Shown in pieces: positions 12,558 through 24,859 of a stretch of 64,000 nucleotides of DNA. The stretch is from Physcomitrium patens (taxonomy: Eukaryota; Streptophyta; Bryopsida; Funariales; Funariaceae). The translations under genes were made by a program, and so were the position numbers. The stretch spans positions 893,173-957,172 of the forward strand of contig NC_037274.1 of the NCBI RefSeq assembly GCF_000002425.4, in the 5' to 3' direction. The stretch's first letter is position 1. Every line of letters begins with the position of its first letter. Below the pieces are notes generated by a model. It saw only the letters and a list, made by a program, of their open reading frames with translations. It did not search any database and was not told the origin of the DNA.

Positions 12558-13240
12558 CATGTCCTCAAACCTTCGAATCACTAAACCGTCACCAAAATTC
12601 TTTCGAAACTTCAACGACTCTGAAATTCCTGTCGACGTTGCACTTAACCTCCCAAAAGAAAGACTCTAACCAAAAAAATAAAGACAGCAGCCCAAGCCAT
12701 CATAAACAGCTCTCCCACTCTCAACCATCGGAATCCGGTCTGCTTCCTCCTACCCTCCGCAGACTGTTGCCTCGAGCTCCACAAATTTTACGCGACCAAT
12801 GGACATGAATGCTGAAGCATCGCGAACGGCGCCGAACTAAGAGGACGGGTCTGGAAGCATACAGCGCGAAGCCTGTGTCGGTGAGTGACGATGGCGGCAA
12901 ACACGAGAAGCATGGCGGGACTGTTGCCAAGTCAGCTTTCATGCAGGATTGATCCACCTTTCGCCAGCGTGCCCTCGATCCGACGAGGCAGAGTCGTGGC
13001 AGTGACGTCGAGAACTCTTTCTGCGTTGACTAAGGTCGTTTGTCGTTGATTCCTGGTCAGCCGATCGCTGTCTCTGAAACTTCGCGGAAGGGTCCTCCCA
13101 AGTGAATTTCAAAACAAACAAATTTAATTTCTTATCTTTGTCATAAAAAGACCCCACTGAGCTAAATTAAGATGAATTTCATTCTTTCTTTCTTTTTTTT
13201 CTTTTTTTTTTTTTTTAAGTTTTATATTTTTGTGTCACTC
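12558..13240. other. Upstream flank of the HSP101 pseudogene; no gene recognised
   Basis: Moderate-GC sequence with overlapping short frames on both strands, none recognisable. Just upstream of the pseudogene start (about 12602-12612) two adjacent heat-shock-element modules (cGAAa cTTCa) are visible; the following modules are imperfect. A pyrimidine-rich tract lies at 13183-13217. Confidence 0.4.
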
Positions 13241-14930
13241 ATAGCTAACAAGATAAACAAAGAAATGTACTTGGTTTGAAAAAGGAACTCCTACCATAAT
13301 TGGTAAACAATACCATAATTGTATTCAAGTGAGAAACTGGGGTCGTGGACCCCGTGAGATTTACTGTCGTATGTTCGTAAAGCTTGATATTTCTGCAAAG
13401 ACTGTGGTCTGTGCTTTTCTCTTCATATAATTTGCAGATGATGGGACAAACACAGTCAGGTGGCACAACTGAGTTCATGGGTTTAATGCAGAGTAAAACG
13501 GATGGAGACAACATAACAATGATGATGCATTTACTTGCCGGTAGAGAGCACAGAGACTCGGGTTGAATGCTCTACCAGATGCATGAGTTTATGGTCCAAT
13601 GCTATCAAATCAATTAATATCCAGTGTAGTCTTCAACTTTTGGATACAATTTTTCTCTCTTATTGCAGCTTCAGTAATATTATGCAGTCAGCAAGGACGA
13701 GTTCCTAGAACATCGGCTTTGATCTCCGACAGAGTTGTGTCGCAAGCAATGAACCTGAAGGGGGTGGTAATTTGATATTTCTAATTGTTTGACTGTTGCC
13801 GGTCGATACATTAACATTAAATGATCGAAGCAGTTTGTTTTTGACTCCATTCTACTTGTTTGTGAGAGTTGCGTTTGCATTGAACTTTGAGGTCTATAAT
13901 GTGGAATGACATTCATCTTTAGTGTGATGCCTTTTAGCTGTGAAACGGGTGCGAGCTGAGAGTCAGTTGGCTCATTCAGGACCCATGGACAGTTTCGTCA
14001 TGCCAGTTCGAATAAAGAGGAGAGGTAAAGCATTGATGCTGTGGTGTTTAATTCTTATTTTTTTAATAGTTCTTTATGTTTTGGAATCAATAAATATCTT
14101 GAGGGTTCCATCTTTGTTAAATGTGCATTGCTAACAGGTTTAGTTTGTTGCTTGGTTGATGTAGTTCCTCATGAGAACTCCTTTTTGATGATTGCTTTCT
14201 AGATACTCGAAACGTTCCTCATACTTCATTTAAACAACTGGACTCATGTTCGCGAAAGAAGTCACAATCCGCACACAGATCTCACTTAACAGTTCTAAGA
14301 TCACTGGGGAGCAGCATCTCAGATTCATGTCCCAGGTGAAGTGGCCAATTTTCAATCACCGTTTGTTTTCTATGATGATATCCTCAAAACCCTAGTGTAT
14401 CCACACAACTATTTGAGAGAGCAGACAATTCCTCAAGATAAGTCTTGGTTGCATGCTAGTCATCGAATTGTTGCATTGTCTTGTCTTCATCTGCAAAGAT
14501 TTGACAGATTGAATGGAAAAGTAACAATCATCATAATTCAAGTTCGGCTGATACCCTCGAGATCATCAAAGACACTTTGCTCAATTCTTGAACATCAAAG
14601 GGCAACTGCTCCAATTGGAATACGTGCAGAAACATCAACTTTAACAAGATACTCCTTGGAATCCAAACCAATGGCAGAGACATGGTTTGCTGTTCTGTCT
14701 CCGGACAAGGTTTTCGAATGTTTGGACAGAACCTCGTCCATTGATTAACGATATTTATTAGTTTCTGTACTTGTGATACAGATTTGGCTTCACAAAAAGA
14801 CTCATGGTCATGTATCACTGTCCAAAGTTAACAATGATCATGTTTTACATCCAGGAACAATCAGTGGTTCGACAGTGTGTGAATGGGGACCTGCATTGAA
14901 GTTGGTTAAAAGATAAAAAGAGTCAAAAGG
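13240..14930 (+). other. Gene-like, possibly decayed spliced gene, unassigned
   Basis: Higher GC than its surroundings, with intron-like boundaries on the plus strand. A pyrimidine tract plus TTGCAG precedes 13669, where a frame reads QQGRVPRTSALISDRVVSQA up to a GT at about 13767. CTTTTAG precedes 13938, where a frame reads VKRVRAESQLAHSGPMDSF up to GGTAAAG near 14024. The phases of these two blocks do not join cleanly (an immediate stop). The longest plus-strand frame is 135 codons (14341-14748). I recognise no family. It could be a decayed gene or a non-coding transcript. Confidence 0.3.
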
Positions 14931-15340
14931 AGGCTTCCAATCAGGGCAAAAATAGTGTTAAAAAATGCATTGCAAATTGGCTTGTAGTGTCGTCTTGGTG
15001 CTGTAAAAACTTTGCAGTCTTTGCATCAAGAAGAAAGAGAGAAAGAAAAGTGAATATAGTTGGTTTTCTTTTTTGATAAGCATGCTTCATTTGTGAATGC
15101 GTTGTCTGTTGATTTTGTAAATGTGAAGGTACTTAATAGAATTTCAGTTCAATCTGACTAATCTTGAAGTTTATGTGTGATGTACATGTACTTTTGTTTT
15201 AGAATTTTATATGATCCAATTAAGCTTTTTATATTAGAGGAATAATACTGATTCAAAATAAAGTAAAATATATAAAAAAAAATTGATGCAATTGGTGTTT
15301 TACAAATTCATGGTTTGAAACACAATGAGTCATATCAAGA

Positions 15341-15384
<44 letters not shown>

Positions 15385-15957
15385 CATTTTAAAAAATACT
15401 TTTCTGATTTTTAATAACAAATGAATGTGCATACAAACATAATTCTATGTGTATATGTACATATAAATCAACATCTAAATCAAATACTTTGTTAAAAAAT
15501 AATACTCCTTATAAATATTTTTTTCAACTTTTGTAAAATATTTTGTATATACTTAGTAGCAATTGAATAATTAAATAATTATAAAAAAATAATTAAATTA
15601 TAATCCACATATTCTAATTTAAAATAATATAAAATAGATTTATATAAAGAAATTAATTCCTAAAGCTTCTTAAAAGCTAAAATGGCTTCTAATTATTTTA
15701 GGATTTTTATATGAAGTAATAATCTTTGGTATTTTTATTGATTTATTTTTTATTTTTTATTTTTAGTAAAAGTAAAGGATCTTATAGAAAAAATTCTATT
15801 ACAAAAAAAGTAATTAGTTAATTAATTAGGATGTTTTATAAATTTTTTACTCCAATTGGAAGAATTCTCATATATTCAATTTGAGGATATCTTTGAAAAA
15901 AATTAATCCAAAAAATTTGGAATCACAAGTAGGAATTATACTCAGCAAAAATCTCAC
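14931..15957. other. AT-rich intergenic DNA, no gene seen
   Basis: Non-coding AT-rich sequence with a (TA)n tract at 15350-15382. No repeat-family match was recognised before the family B LTR. Confidence 0.5.
15350..15382. repeat. (TA)n microsatellite
   Basis: About 16 TA units following a run of A. Confidence 0.95.
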
Positions 15958-16463
15958 TGTGTGAAATGGAACCAAACTATCTTGAAAATCTAAGACCCTT
16001 CTAATCCATAGCATTATAAATTCTATCATAATGTAAGATAGAGCAAACTACAATAAAAAAAATAAAATAAAATAAAAAAAATAGAACAAATAGAACAAAA
16101 CTAAATAAGAAGATGTAAAACCAAACTTTTTTAAGAGAAAGGATCTAAAGCCATACTTGACTAGATGCCTAAATGGCCCTGACAAGTCATATTTATATTT
16201 TATCCAACCATCCTGGAATTTTCTAGAATGTTCTTAATAGTAGATCCTATCTAAATAATTGTCTTAAGCCCTTTTTAAAATATTCTATGGTAAGCCCTAC
16301 CTTAATAACTATTCTAAGTTCTTTTAGAATATTCTGTGATGAATCCTATATAAGCCACTAACCTAGCCCTAATTCTAAAAACTTCTATAAATTTTTCAAA
16401 CATTGCTCCAACTATCTATCTTTATGCATCAAAAATATAAATATCTTATCTATATCCTATACA
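15958..16463 (-). repeat. Family B LTR, left copy
   Basis: About 506 bp, TG...CA bounded. It is a direct repeat of 36025-36503 with the same landmarks: GAAAATCTAAGACCCTTCTAATCC; CCATACTTGACTAGATGCC; TTCTAGAATGTTCTTAATAG; ACTATCTATCTTTATGC. Orientation is inferred from the right copy, which has gag on its lower-coordinate side. The short flanks of the two copies do not give a convincing target duplication. Confidence 0.8.
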
Positions 16464-16731
16464 ATTAATTTCCATCCACTAATACAAAATATCCTCATTT
16501 TTCTCCTGATAGTATCTACAAATTATATTTTAATAATAAATAAGGTTTTGTACAAGTTTTCACATTGCATCATGGATGAAATAACCTTTCCTAAGGACTT
16601 TGTATTAAAGTTGTGGATGTCCATTGCCATAGCAAAAGTAATGATGCTCCAAAATATTGTCCACTTCATACTTTTATTGATGATCAATTACAATTGGTAG
16701 TGGTTGTAGTTGGTATCAATCTAAAAAGCTT
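16464..16731 (-). other. Internal remnant between family B and family C LTRs
   Basis: About 270 bp with no readable protein. If 15958-16463 is the 3' LTR of a minus-strand family B element, this is its 3' end. No clear polypurine tract. Confidence 0.35.
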
Positions 16732-18062
16732 TGTCGTATAGCGTGATTTGCTATCTAGGAATACACTAAGTATCTAGCTATAGAGAGTATAGCTTAAACC
16801 TTTATATGAATCTTGTCTTAGCTTCCAAAACTCCTTTATTTTACATAAAACTCAAAATATAACAAAATCCCTTCAAAACATATTTTTCTTGTGAAGAGTT
16901 TTCTCATTCCAAACTTTAGAAATTCATAACTCTTGATTTAGCCATTTAATTTTTTTCAAATTTATAAAATAGGTAGAAATCATCTTTAACTTTTTTTACA
17001 AAAAAAACTAACTACAAATTCACTCCCAATCTTCTAGCATCTAAGAAATCCTAGAAGATGCTCTAAACCCTAATTTACAACCACATGAGCACTATTTTCT
17101 TAATATCTCAAGAACCCAATATTTAAATATCACCAAACTTATGTAAAAAGTTTATTCATATAAAATTACACATTTCTTGAAATTTTGAGCCAAAACCTTG
17201 TCAAATTGCTCAAGATATAGCTCAAGACACAACCACTAGTAAATCGGGTCATTTACTACCCTTAGATTTCATGGGCTGACTTCAAAATCCAATAACTCCT
17301 TCACTTCAATTTAGAATCCAGCAAACAGTATGTAAAAAGTGTAGCTGCAAAAGTGCTCTCTTTAGTTGTAGTCACAGATCCTCAATTGCAATTTATACGC
17401 GTATGTTATGTCAAAAAGAGTGACAATAGCTTCCAAATCAATACCTTAACTTTGAGTGCTTATATCTTCTTCATATACACTCCAAATCATACAAAACTTG
17501 CACCAAAACCATAGCCAAAAACATAAACTTGTTATCTCTAGCCTTCAAAGCTCGAATGGCTCCGAAAAACTAACCCTAATCTCTAATATTTCCTCGGGCA
17601 GCCTCCTAAAAGCCTATTAGTCATGATTTTTGACCAATAGGAATGGAGATTTTCATCATTCATCTCCATTCATCTATATTGGTGTCCTAATTACTTCCTT
17701 TGCTACCAAAATCCTTCTTCAATCTTTTTTCTTATAAGATTTATATAATTTATGCTCTAAATATCAAATAAAAGAACCAAAATAAGTTTTCAAAGGTCAC
17801 CAATGTCTAACAAAGGTGACTCTAAATATTTAGAAGTTACTATCAACTAAAACCAATCTTAAAAGCCACTATCAAAAGAAATTAAATTTATATAAATTCT
17901 ATATTAATCTTTTTAAACAACCTCTTCTCAAGGTAATAATCAAAATATATTCTACAACCAACTAAAATCTACTAACATGGCTCTCACCATGTTACTTAAT
18001 AAATTATATATTAAGTACATAATTACATTATTTTCATATAGTAGCCAAACCACAACATGATA
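16732..18062 (-). repeat. Family C LTR (probable 3' LTR)
   Basis: About 1.33 kb, inverted relative to 2707-4072 and sharing its landmarks and both ends (TGTCGTATAGCGTGATTTGC at the left; CCACAACATGATA at the right). On the minus strand it is preceded by a purine-rich stretch (18063-18075) and by integrase and RNase H remnants, the order expected for pol followed by a 3' LTR. Confidence 0.7.
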
Positions 18063-19524
18063 TTACCTTGGCTCGATATGAAATTTTTTAAATTATAAAA
18101 TATGGAAAATCGAATGGACTTGAATATGTGGCGGAAGTTCAAGGTAGTATGTGATATCAAAAATTACTACAGATATGCAAAAAGGTCTAAGCCATCAAAG
18201 TGCTAGTTTATGGATTAGAGTTGATGTAGTAAGTATTAAGTTGGTATTAGAGACTAACATCTAATTATCCTCCTAGAAGATCTTATATAATCGGTGGTTA
18301 TCTTCATATTATTTTTGTCAATTTTTTGCAGTAAAGAGGTAGTACAGTGCCTCCTATAAGGTTGTTGTAAGTCATTGTATAAATTCTTCCATTGTGGGAT
18401 TGTTGATGTTAATAACACAATAGAGAATTGCTAATATAATTAAATATTAATCAATATTAAAAAAGAATGATAAATGAGTTATTCTTACTTGAATACTATC
18501 ATTATAAGCAAATTCCAAGAGCATCAAATATTCATTCCTATTATTATGATGAAGTACCACAAATATCCATAGTATATTTTCCAAAATTCAATTTTTACAC
18601 TCTTTTTGTCTATCTATTTGAAGGTAGAAGACTATAGATATGGCAAATCATATATCCAATAGCTTAAATAAGGCTTGCCAAAAACTTCTCATAAAAGGTG
18701 GATCTTGATTTGAAATGATGATACGTAATAACTCATTGTGTAAATTTTAAGGCATCAATATCTGAGTGTACTGTGGCCAAGTGAAGTTACTTCAAGAGTC
18801 GGTCTATAAAGTTAACAATTGCAATGTGATTGTAAGGAGTCTACGACAAATATATAATGAGATCTATATTCATTTACTCCCATCATACCACAGGTAGTAG
18901 AATTAGCTGCAATAGTTCAAAAGATATTGCGTTGTATGCTTTGTTATATTGGCATGAGTTGTAGGAGCATATAAAAGCTTAAACATCATGATCCAAATTT
19001 ATCCAAAATCATGTTCTTGAGATTTGTTCTATAGTCTTTTCATGCCCTAGATGTCCACATATTGAGATGTCATGTCTTCCTTGAAGTATGCACATCTAAA
19101 ATATAACATTTTAAGGTATATAAATTTGCTTCTTGAAATAGAGCAAGACATTACTAAGATTGTAATCTTAATACTATATAACTCCCATCTTCATCCAATT
19201 ACTAATTATCTTAAAATAAGCATTCTAATGCATAGCTTCTTTCTATTCTACCTCTTTGATTAGATTTGAAATGATACTATTAATGATAGCACTTTCTATC
19301 TTGTTCTTTAATTTTACCTTCAAATTCAATTTGTGCAATAAGCTATGTGGGATAGTATGTTGTCGTCCTTGCTTGTACTCAAGCTGAATGTCAAAAAACT
19401 GTAATTATTCTTTCTAATGATGATATTATGATTTTATATTTTTTAAATATAAATCTTATAGCAAATATCAATGGTCAATCCAAATAATGACTTGCTTCCT
19501 CAATAGATAGTGTTACTATACCTT
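18063..19524 (-). pseudogene. Gypsy integrase and RNase H remnant (family C)
   Basis: Minus-strand translation of 18400-19000 gives FWQALFKLLD followed by QIDRQKE, the integrase core around its catalytic Glu, with many stops. 19320-19480 gives HYLDWPLIFAIRFIFKKYKI, resembling the end of a gypsy RNase H domain. No intact frame remains. The fragment ends where the plus-strand family A LTR begins at 19525. Its reverse transcriptase is not adjacent. It may have been lost, or the RT remnant at 34097 may be its displaced continuation. Confidence 0.7.
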
Positions 19525-20038
19525 TGTGACATATATGTTTAGATAGAAGTAGATAAAAATAAATAAAAGTATGTTAATTTTATAATACCTTCTAGAAAAA
19601 ACTTCTTAAAAGCTTCAAAGATGATGCTTTGACTTAACATATATTCGTAGTTGATTAGTAGGTTAGAAACTTTGTCAAGAAGTTAACCACATATTAGTAG
19701 CTTGTAAAATAAGCTAACTATGTAGTACATATATAAAAAACTTGCCTTGCAAGTTAAGATACATATCTTGTAAAGTGAACATGTTTAGGAGGTCCTATAG
19801 GACATCGCCACATAGCTCCTAATTAAGAATATATATGGAGGTAAGATTGAAACCTTCTTTATTCTTATTAATACATCTCGAATTTTTAGTCTTGTTTCAA
19901 GACTTTCTAGTTTCTTTGTTTTTGGCAATAGCCATTGTAGTTCAATAATATATATCATCTTTGACTAACTTTCTAGTTCTTTTTAATATCATAAGAGTAT
20001 ATTGAGAATTTTTTTGTCTAAATTTTATATCCTTAATA
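19525..20038 (+). repeat. Family A 5' LTR of the plus-strand element
   Basis: Contains GACATCGCCACATAGCTCC, then AATATATATGGAGGTAAG, the GGCAATAGCCATTGTAG block and the terminal TTATATCCTTAATA, as in other family A LTRs. It is followed by a 5' leader matching the one upstream of gag at 27300-27513 (minus). Confidence 0.85.
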
Positions 20039-20524
20039 GTTTAACAAGAGTGCTAATTTACTATTTCTATCTTATTTTAGAAGTGAGTGAATTATCCGAT
20101 TTCTATTGTTATGTTTTGAAGATCATGGACTATCTACCTTTAAACAAACAATATTATTTTCTAATAAAGACCTTTTCTTGAAAGAAAGTTGATTATTCCT
20201 CTTTATTAAAAAAATTATTTGATATTAGAGGTTACAAATTATCTTCCTCTTATTTAACTTTTTGAATTTTTTTGACTTATCTATGAAAGAAAAGATTATG
20301 AATGCTACTCTTAGCAAAAATTAGAATTGATTTGTAATAATTGCAGATCTTTATGACCATGTCAACTATCCAAGAATAAAAATATCATGTATTTCCAATA
20401 CAAATTATGGAGGTACTATTTGTATGCCTATAGAAGAAATTTAGAATCTATGTTAAGAAATTGTATAGGTGAAAGAAGCAAGTAGATCCACTTTACAGCC
20501 AAATCCAAGGGATTTTACTTCTTC
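20039..20524 (+). pseudogene. Leader and gag, part 1
   Basis: After about 240 bp of leader, the frame at 20290-20475 reads EKIMNATLSKN, then NYPRIKISCISNTNYGGTI, matching the gag start at 27115-27297 minus (EEKIMDATFSRSENKFVTFA). Stops are present. Gag is cut by the family D LTR. Confidence 0.75.
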
Positions 20525-21756
20525 TGAGTGTAAAATTCACTCCTCAACTCCATTACAAGATGGCCTCAATTATAAACTGCTTATAATGGGTGGTATGAAG
20601 TGAAAGTAATAAGAACAAGAACGAAAGAAGCAAAACACAAAACAAGTGGAAGAAGTGCAATCAAGCAATTGTATACTACAAAACTAATCATAATTTTTTC
20701 ATTAAATTTTTATCTAATAAAAAATTAAAAAATAAAATTAAAAAATAAAATTTAAAAATAAAATTTAAAATATATTTTTAGAAATTTAATTTTTTATCTT
20801 TTTAATGATATAAGAAACATATAAATCTGAGTTACTATGTCTAAATTATGAAGGTTTCAAAAATAAAAAGTAAATAAATAAAAAATGAAGTAAATAATTT
20901 TTATCTCAAGAATAACTTACTTAAGGAATCAGGACTTTGAGCCTCACCAAGGCTCACAAGTAGTGTATATGGGTTCCTAAGAGAGGCTATGAGACCTTAG
21001 TCTTATCTTCTTAACTATCTTCAAGGTGCTACAATCCATACGGGACTTGTGCACCTCCTTTCCTAGAAGGACTACACCAGCTATTGGTCCTCCTATTTTC
21101 CACTAGTAAATTCTATAATTTTTCATTTTTGACTTCACCATGGTGTTGAAAAATACCTCATTAGCCTAGGAGCCTTACGTGGCCTTCAAAGCTTGCTTCA
21201 TTTCTTCATAAGGGCCTCAAAATAGTAAAACTCATTTTTACCAAAGTCTTAGAAATTGCTCTAAAAATTCCTAAAAAACTCTAAATAAATTCTAGATAAA
21301 TTCTAAAAAATTTCTAATGGTTTTATAATACTAATGTCAGTTTAGAAATATAATTTCTTATCTTTAGGCTTTTTATAGTAATGTAATTAATTTAAATCTA
21401 TTATAAATCTTACTTTTTATATAACTAATTAAAAAGACATGAGGTTCTTTCTCATGATTCTTCTAACTACTAACTAATATTTATAGTTTTTCTTATAAGT
21501 AATATGTATAACTAAAAGGCCAATATAAATATTAACCTTAATAATTAATCTTCACTACTCAATAATAAATAAAAATCCTAAATCAACTAAGATAATTGCC
21601 TCCAAGACTTACTAAAACTCCATTTCTTCTCCACTAATACTATTTTCCTTCATTTAACATCCTCTAAGCACATTTTTACCTAAAACTTTTAATTTTGGCA
21701 CTCTACATGCATTCTTTTGTCGTAAAACAACTAATGAGTCAATTTGATGACTCACA
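20525..21756 (-). repeat. Solo LTR of family D inserted in gag
   Basis: Inverted match to 1310-2451 (AGCCTCACCAAGGCTCACAAG; GGTGCTACAATCCATACGG; TTGACTTCACCATGG). No gag or pol of family D is attached. The flanks (...TTACTTCTTCTGAG and CTTCTACAAGGATGATGG...) both match one uninterrupted gag stretch near 27050 in the minus copy. Exact boundaries are uncertain by a few bases. Confidence 0.75.
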
Positions 21757-22154
21757 CTTCTACAAGGATGATGGGGACAAGGATTAATATGCTTGAAAAG
21801 TTTGATGGAATAAGATCAAAATTTTGAGGATTTGTCCAACAAGTCAAGCTCAATCTAAAGTTGCATATCTTTCAATATGTGGATGGATTTATTCAAGTCG
21901 GATTTATAAGTGTACTTCTATCAAAAAGTGCTTTGTCTTAATTTATACTTTTAATGGAAAAAAGATTCATAACTCTATTATGATTTGAATTCATTCTTAG
22001 AAGTATTTATGACTACATTTGGAGAAAGTAAACAAAAAAGAATAGTAGAGATCAAGCTCTTATCTTTATAGCAAAGATCACAATCAACTATTATATATGC
22101 TATTGAATTCTAAAACTTTGATTACAACTTAGATTGAAATAAGAAAGCCCTTAT
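21757..22154 (+). pseudogene. gag, part 2
   Basis: Reads MLEKFDGIRSKF, then QVKLNLKLHIFQYVDGFIQ, matching the minus-strand gag at 26880-27010. It ends at GCCCTTAT, where the minus-strand family A element begins. Confidence 0.8.
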
Positions 22155-22687
22155 TGTCACGATCATGAATCTTAAAGAAAGAAAATCCTCAATATACTTT
22201 TGTATTACTAAAAAGAACTAGAAAATCACTCAAAGATGATATAATATTAAACTAGAATAACTATTGCTTAAAATAAAAAGACTAGAAAGTCTTGAAACAA
22301 GAATAAAGAGTAGAAAGGCATTGGCAATAGTGAAGAAGGCTTCACTCTTGCTTCTATATATACTCTTAACTATGAGTTATATGGCGATGTCCTATATGAC
22401 CTCTAAGACATGTTGACTTTGCAAAACATGTATCTTAACTTGCAAGGCAAATTTTCTATATGTGCGCCACATAATTAGCTTGTTCCACAAGTTACCAACA
22501 CATGGTTTATTTGTTGACTAAGTTTCTAACCTATAAATTACCTACAAGCATATGTAAATTTAAGCAACATCTATGAAGCTTTTAGAAAGTTTTTCTAAAA
22601 GGTCTTATAAAATAAATCTATTTTTATCTATTTTTATCTAAATATATAATTATTTATTAGAATACTTTTGCATATCTATGATTTTAT
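22155..22687 (-). repeat. Family A 3' LTR of the nested element
   Basis: Begins TGTCACGATCAT on the plus strand and carries all family landmarks. The opposite end is eroded (CTATGATTTTA). Next to it, 22688-22710 (TCCCTCCTTCTAGAG) is a pyrimidine stretch, that is, a polypurine tract on the minus strand. Confidence 0.9.
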
Positions 22688-23217
22688 CCCTCCTTCTAGA
22701 GATAAGTTCCATGAAGAGTCGTATTCACATATTGACAAAATCTAAGATGCGACAAATTATATTTGCCACATATTCCAATCTTTGTTCTATTCAATGATGA
22801 TTGATAGGCCCTCTCAGCCATCAATAATGTCCCATACTAGGGTAAGAAGACCATCATATTATTTGGTCATTGTTCAAGCCTGCATAACTTCGTTCAAATA
22901 AAATATTTAGAATACTATTAGAAATAGTTCTTACCTCTAATAAAATCACCAAACATCAAGAGTCTCTTTGAAGGTTGTGATATCAAACACGTTGTATCTC
23001 GCCATCTATTCAAGAAAGAACATATCATTTTTGAGGATCTTCATCTTGATTTTGTTATCTTGAAGGTTGTGATATTCGTAATATCTCATCTAATAAGTTT
23101 GCAAATGCAAGCTCTTGAGTTAAACATACTGGTTGCTGATTTTTCATCGCTTTAATTACACAAAAGCTATAAAAAAGATAGAAAGTAAAATGTTATCTTC
23201 TTTTCATTTTGTTTCTT
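22688..23217 (-). other. 3' untranslated part of the nested element
   Basis: Non-coding, between the chromodomain stop and the 3' LTR. It matches 54749-55860 once the solo LTR there is removed. It contains the uninterrupted TAAAA site at 22941-22945. Confidence 0.7.
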
Positions 23218-23520
23218 TTATGGCAAAGATTCTTCATCTTGGTTTTGATTGATATTATTGATAAAAAGCTTCAACTTTCTTGCTACATTTATAAGATTTT
23301 TTGATGGCTCCCATGTACATTCACTAATATCATATCTATACCAATAAACAAGATATTCCAACCTAGTTTGGTGCCGCCTTGAGTCTAAGACTTCTTCCAC
23401 CTCAAATTCTTGATTATTATTTACTTCTATAGGAGGAGGTAGCATTTGTCTTCCTTCTAAAATATTCATTGTCTTATACGACTTAAAAAAGAATATGTAA
23501 AATACATGGTGGATCTTCAT
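23218..23520 (-). pseudogene. Integrase C-terminus with chromodomain (100 open codons)
   Basis: An open stretch with FEVEEVLDSRRHQTRLEYLV, then YWYRYDISECTWEPSKNL. This is the chromodomain fold signature (E-V-E-x-I/V-L-D-x-R, YLV-W-x-Y, TWEP-x-x-NL) that chromoviruses attach to integrase and that directs integration to marked chromatin. Upstream RPLNFLE-like text is replaced by FKSYKTMNILEGRQ. It is a piece of the polyprotein; the first Met is not a biological start. The rest of the polyprotein is broken. Confidence 0.9.
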
Positions 23521-23559
23521 AGACTCCAGTAGATGTAATCAATAAGCAACAAGATTTAT

Positions 23560-24720
23560 TTATTTTTAAATAGAAAAAGATCCCAATCTACAATAGTCAA
23601 CTTATCACAAGGACAAATAGTCTTGATATTGCAACAAAGTAATCAAATCTCATCACCAACATTGACCTGTGGTTGCTCCTTATCATAGGCATCTGCATTG
23701 GTCTTTTATTATTCTTAAGCTTCTTTTAATTGTGTCTTCATTGTTGCATGTAGCTCTGACAAATGATTTACTAAATCTTTCTTTGTAGGATTATCAACTT
23801 TTAAAAAGTCAAAAGTATCAAGTCATAGATGATAACCATAATTAGCAAAAAAAGGTATTTATTGAGTAGAAAAATGTATCAAATTATTATATGCAAACTC
23901 TGCTAATGGCAAAAGAGTTGTCCAATCATTTTGATGATAGTTAATGATACACCTCAATTACTGCTCTAAAACTTGATTCATCCGATTTGCTTGTTCATCA
24001 ATTTGAAGATGAAAAGTCAAAAAAAACTTTATATCTACTTTTAGAATCTTGAGTAAGATTTTTCAAAATCTTGATACAAATTGAGTCCCCCTATCTAATA
24101 TAATCTTTGGCAAACCATGATAGCGATAGATATTATGAATGAAAAGCTTAGTTGTTTCTTCACCTGAAAAAGATTTTTTACATGATACGAAATGTATTAT
24201 TTTGGTAAAGCAATCTAAAATTATGAATATAAAGTCATATGAACTTGAACTTGGAAGATTTATAATAAAATCTATAAAAATAGAAGACCATGGTTATTCA
24301 AATATAAGTAATGGTTGGAGAAGTCTAAAGGATCAATGACAAAGAATTTTTGATTTTGAACAAATGTCATATGACTGAACAAAGTCTTTTACCACCTTCT
24401 ATATTTGTGGCCACGAAAAATCTCTAGATATAAGCTCTAAAAACTTATTGTATCCAAAATATCCTACTACTGAAAAATCATGATATGCTTAAAGAATATG
24501 TAAATGTACTTATCTTTTTGGAACATATAGGTATCTTTCAAAATAAAGAAGGTTGTTCTTTAACTCGAACTTTGAAATATCATGAGACTTAGAAAAAAAA
24601 TTCTTGATATCATGAACAAGAAGATCAAAGAACATATTTAATTGAATTTGTTTGACAAAGGACAAATTAATAGTCAATATTGATTCCATTGCTCGAAGAT
24701 AAAAATGCTTTAGCTTCAAA
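23560..24720 (-). pseudogene. Integrase remnant of the nested element
   Basis: Minus-strand text with stops corresponds to the integrase of the plus-strand copy at 30680-31150 and the right copy at 56140-57250. The frame at 24510-24719 (SFVKQIQLNMFFDLLVHDIK, then FERYLYVPKR) matches the region between RNase H and the zinc-binding domain. Confidence 0.75.
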
Positions 24721-24859
24721 AGGATTATTTTTTATTGATCAAAAGCTATATTTCTTTCTTTTTATATAAGATAAGAGTATCTAAAAAGAGCATCTAATAA
24801 ATCTTGTTGTTTTTAAGATAGATATGTTATCTTCAAATCAATCTTGATAATAACAGGCT

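Noticed and set aside
12594..12640. A full heat-shock element upstream of the HSP101 relic
   Set aside because: Only two consecutive 5-bp modules match (cGAAa cTTCa); the next modules do not, so a functional element is not claimed.
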